NCBI GenBank assembly: GCA_011372345.1
Contig: DRTC01000158.1
Span: forward strand, 1-6,570
DNA from: Candidatus Cloacimonadota bacterium
GTDB lineage: Bacteria > Cloacimonadota > Cloacimonadia > Cloacimonadales > TCS61
Direction: 5' to 3'
DNA: 6,570 nucleotides
Shown here: one piece after another, positions 5,208 to 6,570 of the stretch
Position numbering within the stretch: the stretch's first letter is position 1
Layout of the letters: each line of letters starts with the position of its first letter
The notes under the pieces: model-generated
Databases searched by the model: none
Seen by the model: the letters and a program-made list of their open reading frames with translations, nothing else
Told to the model about the DNA's origin: nothing
Made by a program: the position numbers and the translations under genes

Positions 5208-6308
5208 ATGAAAATAAAATATTTACTAATAACCTTAATTGTGTTCTCAATAATGATAGGTTGCGGAAAAAAACCTGCAGCAAATCCGGAACTTTCCAAA
5301 AAAGGAAAAAATAATATCGAAAAGAATATTCCGGTTATGGTGGAAAAAGTGCAGCCAAAAAATCTGGAGCAGTTTATAAAAGTAACCGGGAAATTGGAAG
5401 GACTGACCGATATCGTGATGACCGCTGAAACCAGCGGAAAGGTTGTTGAAATCAAAAAACATCTCGGTGATTGGGTAGCCAAAGGTGAAGAAATCGGCAG
5501 GATAGATAATAAAGATTATGAAATTCAGGTGAAACAATCGGAAGCTGCAGTATTAGCAGCAGAAGCAGCTTATGAAGTTGCAGAATTGCAGATGCAGACT
5601 TCTGAAAACCTGTTTCAGCAAAACAGCATTTCGCAAGTGGAGTATTCCCAGACTAAAAGCAATTTTAAAAGTGCTCTTGCAGGTTTGAATGGTGCAAAAG
5701 CAGGTCTGGAAAAATCTCGGAAAGCATACAATAATTCCCGTTTTCTGGCATCTGTTTCCGGATTTATTACGGATATTCCAATCGAGATCGGACAGACCAT
5801 TTCTTTCGGACAACCGGTTTGCAGTATTGTTGATTCCAAAAAAATGATAATTAAAACCGGAGTTGGAGAAAAGGAAGTTCAAAAACTGCAGAAAGGTCAG
5901 CAGGTAACAGTTTCCAATGACAATAAGGAAGAAATTTTTTATGGGAAGATCACAGGTATTGGGATCAAACCTATTAATAATTCCGCATCATATCCGATAG
6001 AGATCGAGATCGAGAATCAGCAGGGCAGATTACTTCCGGGAATGGTGATCGAAGCAAGAATACAAAGTAAAGTATTCAAAGATGTTATCTACACTTCGAT
6101 GAATAATATCATTCAGGAATATGATGATTATTTTGCATTTGTGATAATTAAAGAAAATAAAGCAGAACGCAGGAAAGTAACTCTCGGCGAAAAAGTCGGT
6201 GAAAATGTGATCATCACCGGCGGAATAAAGATTGATGAAAATTTGGTAATTGAAGGTGTGGAAAACCTGGAAGACGGTTCTGTGGTGGATATCAGGAAAG
6301 GATTATAG
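5208..6308 (+). CDS. RND-type efflux periplasmic adaptor lipoprotein (AcrA/HlyD family)
   Basis: Membrane fusion protein that joins an inner-membrane transporter to the TolC-type channel. The 366-residue protein has a lipoprotein signal peptide with lipobox IMIGC and lipidated C19. After a low-complexity linker come the first half of the lipoyl/barrel-sandwich domain (about 68-105, GKVVEIKKHLGDWVAKGEEI), an alpha-helical hairpin (about 105-177, with QNSISQVEYSQTKSNFKSAL), the second lipoyl half ASVSGFITDIPIEIGQTI (181-198), a beta-barrel domain (about 210-287, with LLPGMVIEARI) and the membrane-proximal domain to the end. This domain order is typical of RND adaptors. The ATG at 5208 is preferred over an in-frame GTG at 5190 because AAGGAG (5195-5200) is properly spaced and the signal peptide then starts normally (MKIKYLL). 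No inner-membrane pump gene follows within the 262 bp left in the window. Confidence 0.93.
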   Translation: MKIKYLLITLIVFSIMIGCGKKPAANPELSKKGKNNIEKNIPVMVEKVQPKNLEQFIKVTGKLEGLTDIVMTAETSGKVVEIKKHLGDWVAKGEEIGRIDNKDYEIQVKQSEAAVLAAEAAYEVAELQMQTSENLFQQNSISQVEYSQTKSNFKSALAGLNGAKAGLEKSRKAYNNSRFLASVSGFITDIPIEIGQTISFGQPVCSIVDSKKMIIKTGVGEKEVQKLQKGQQVTVSNDNKEEIFYGKITGIGIKPINNSASYPIEIEIENQQGRLLPGMVIEARIQSKVFKDVIYTSMNNIIQEYDDYFAFVIIKENKAERRKVTLGEKVGENVIITGGIKIDENLVIEGVENLEDGSVVDIRKGL

Positions 6309-6357
6309 CCACAAAAATGCACAAAATACACAAAAAAAAATAAACACTTATTGGAAA
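6308..6357. repeat. Interspersed element, copy 2 (left arm only)
   Basis: Positions 6308-6335 match 4894-4921 at 26 of 28 bases, without gaps, including GCCACAA and the shared GCACAAAATACACAAAA. A TTATTGGAAA segment also recurs (6348-6357 and 4945-4954), though at a different spacing. The first base is the G of the adaptor gene TAG stop codon. No CTGTGGC right arm is found before the window ends, so this copy is truncated or interrupted by the palindromes that follow. Confidence 0.65.
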
Positions 6358-6360
6358 ACA

Positions 6361-6560
6361 TCGGAATGTTCTGCTTGCAGATCTTCTCCCGAAAGCATTC
6401 GGGATTTGAACCTCGACATTCCGAAGATTCGGCAAGCCGAAAAATTCGGAAGTTGGATTGGAATGGACTTGACTCGTAGCGGAGCATGAGTTGAGAACAT
6501 TCAGCTGCAATCGGTCGCAATTCTCGACTCACATTCCCTTCGGTCATTGCGAGTCAAGTC
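6361..6560. repeat. Cluster of nested palindromes after the adaptor gene
   Basis: Three consecutive structures fill this stretch. First, TCGGAATGT (6361-6369) pairs with ACATTCCGA (6416-6424), enclosing a hairpin TCCCGAA (6387-6393) / TTCGGGA (6398-6404). Second, TTCCGAA (6419-6425) / TTCGGAA (6445-6451) encloses TTCGGC (6428-6433) / GCCGAA (6436-6441) with a 2-base loop. Third, GACTTGACTCG (6466-6476) / CGAGTCAAGTC (6550-6560), a perfect 11-bp pair, encloses GAGTTGAGAA (6488-6497) / TTCTCGACTC (6521-6530) with one G-U pair. The first two overlap at 6419-6424. No credible coding region is present. This resembles a bacterial interspersed mosaic of extragenic palindromes; some stems could also help end transcription, though no T-run follows them. 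Confidence 0.65.
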
Positions 6561-6570
6561 TTGCTAAATC

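Noticed and set aside
6128..6547. Open frames on both strands across the adaptor end and the tail
   Set aside because: They overlap the well-supported adaptor gene or the palindrome cluster, and show no family features or start signals.
1..6570. CRISPR array, tRNA or rRNA genes, insertion sequence with transposase
   Set aside because: No regularly spaced direct repeats, no rRNA-like stretches or evident tRNA cloverleaf, and no transposase-like protein were seen on either strand.

Overview
The window comes from a low-GC, diderm (Gram-negative type) bacterium. It encodes type IV pilus parts, an outer-membrane TolC-type channel and a lipoprotein periplasmic adaptor, all of which need an outer membrane. 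The AT-rich coding style, strong AAGGAGG ribosome binding sites and many short intergenic palindromes would fit a candidate phylum of the FCB group, for example Cloacimonadota. That placement is an inference from general look, not from a marker gene.

Left half (1-2649, all minus strand), in order of transcription: a small cupin protein (2649-2380), the HypB nickel-insertion GTPase (2331-1678), a type IV pilin-like protein (1540-1112), the PilT retraction ATPase (1096-35), and the first codons of another prepilin-like gene running off the left edge (35-1). Cupin and hypB are 48 bp apart and may be cotranscribed. The pilin has its own likely promoter in the 137 bp after hypB, with a good match to the sigma-54 -24/-12 consensus. 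pilT follows 15 bp after the pilin, and the truncated gene overlaps the pilT stop by one base, so these three form a tight pilus operon.

Right half (2650-6570, plus strand): a PadR-family repressor (2957-3529), a TolC-type outer-membrane efflux protein (3532-4878) and an RND-type periplasmic adaptor lipoprotein (5208-6308). This is the usual layout of a locally regulated tripartite efflux pump. The inner-membrane pump is not in the window and is expected further right. The PadR protein probably controls the operon through sites in the 307 bp divergent region, which holds a perfect 8-bp-arm palindrome and two mutually exclusive hairpins in the likely leader.

The most unusual part of the window is the non-coding DNA of the efflux operon. 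The gap between channel and adaptor genes (4879-5207) and the tail after the adaptor (6308-6570) are filled with several kinds of palindromic interspersed repeats. One type occurs twice, each time directly at the 3' end of a gene. No RNA gene, CRISPR array, complete insertion sequence or transposase was seen. The protein-coding genes all belong to known families; no clearly new protein system is visible.
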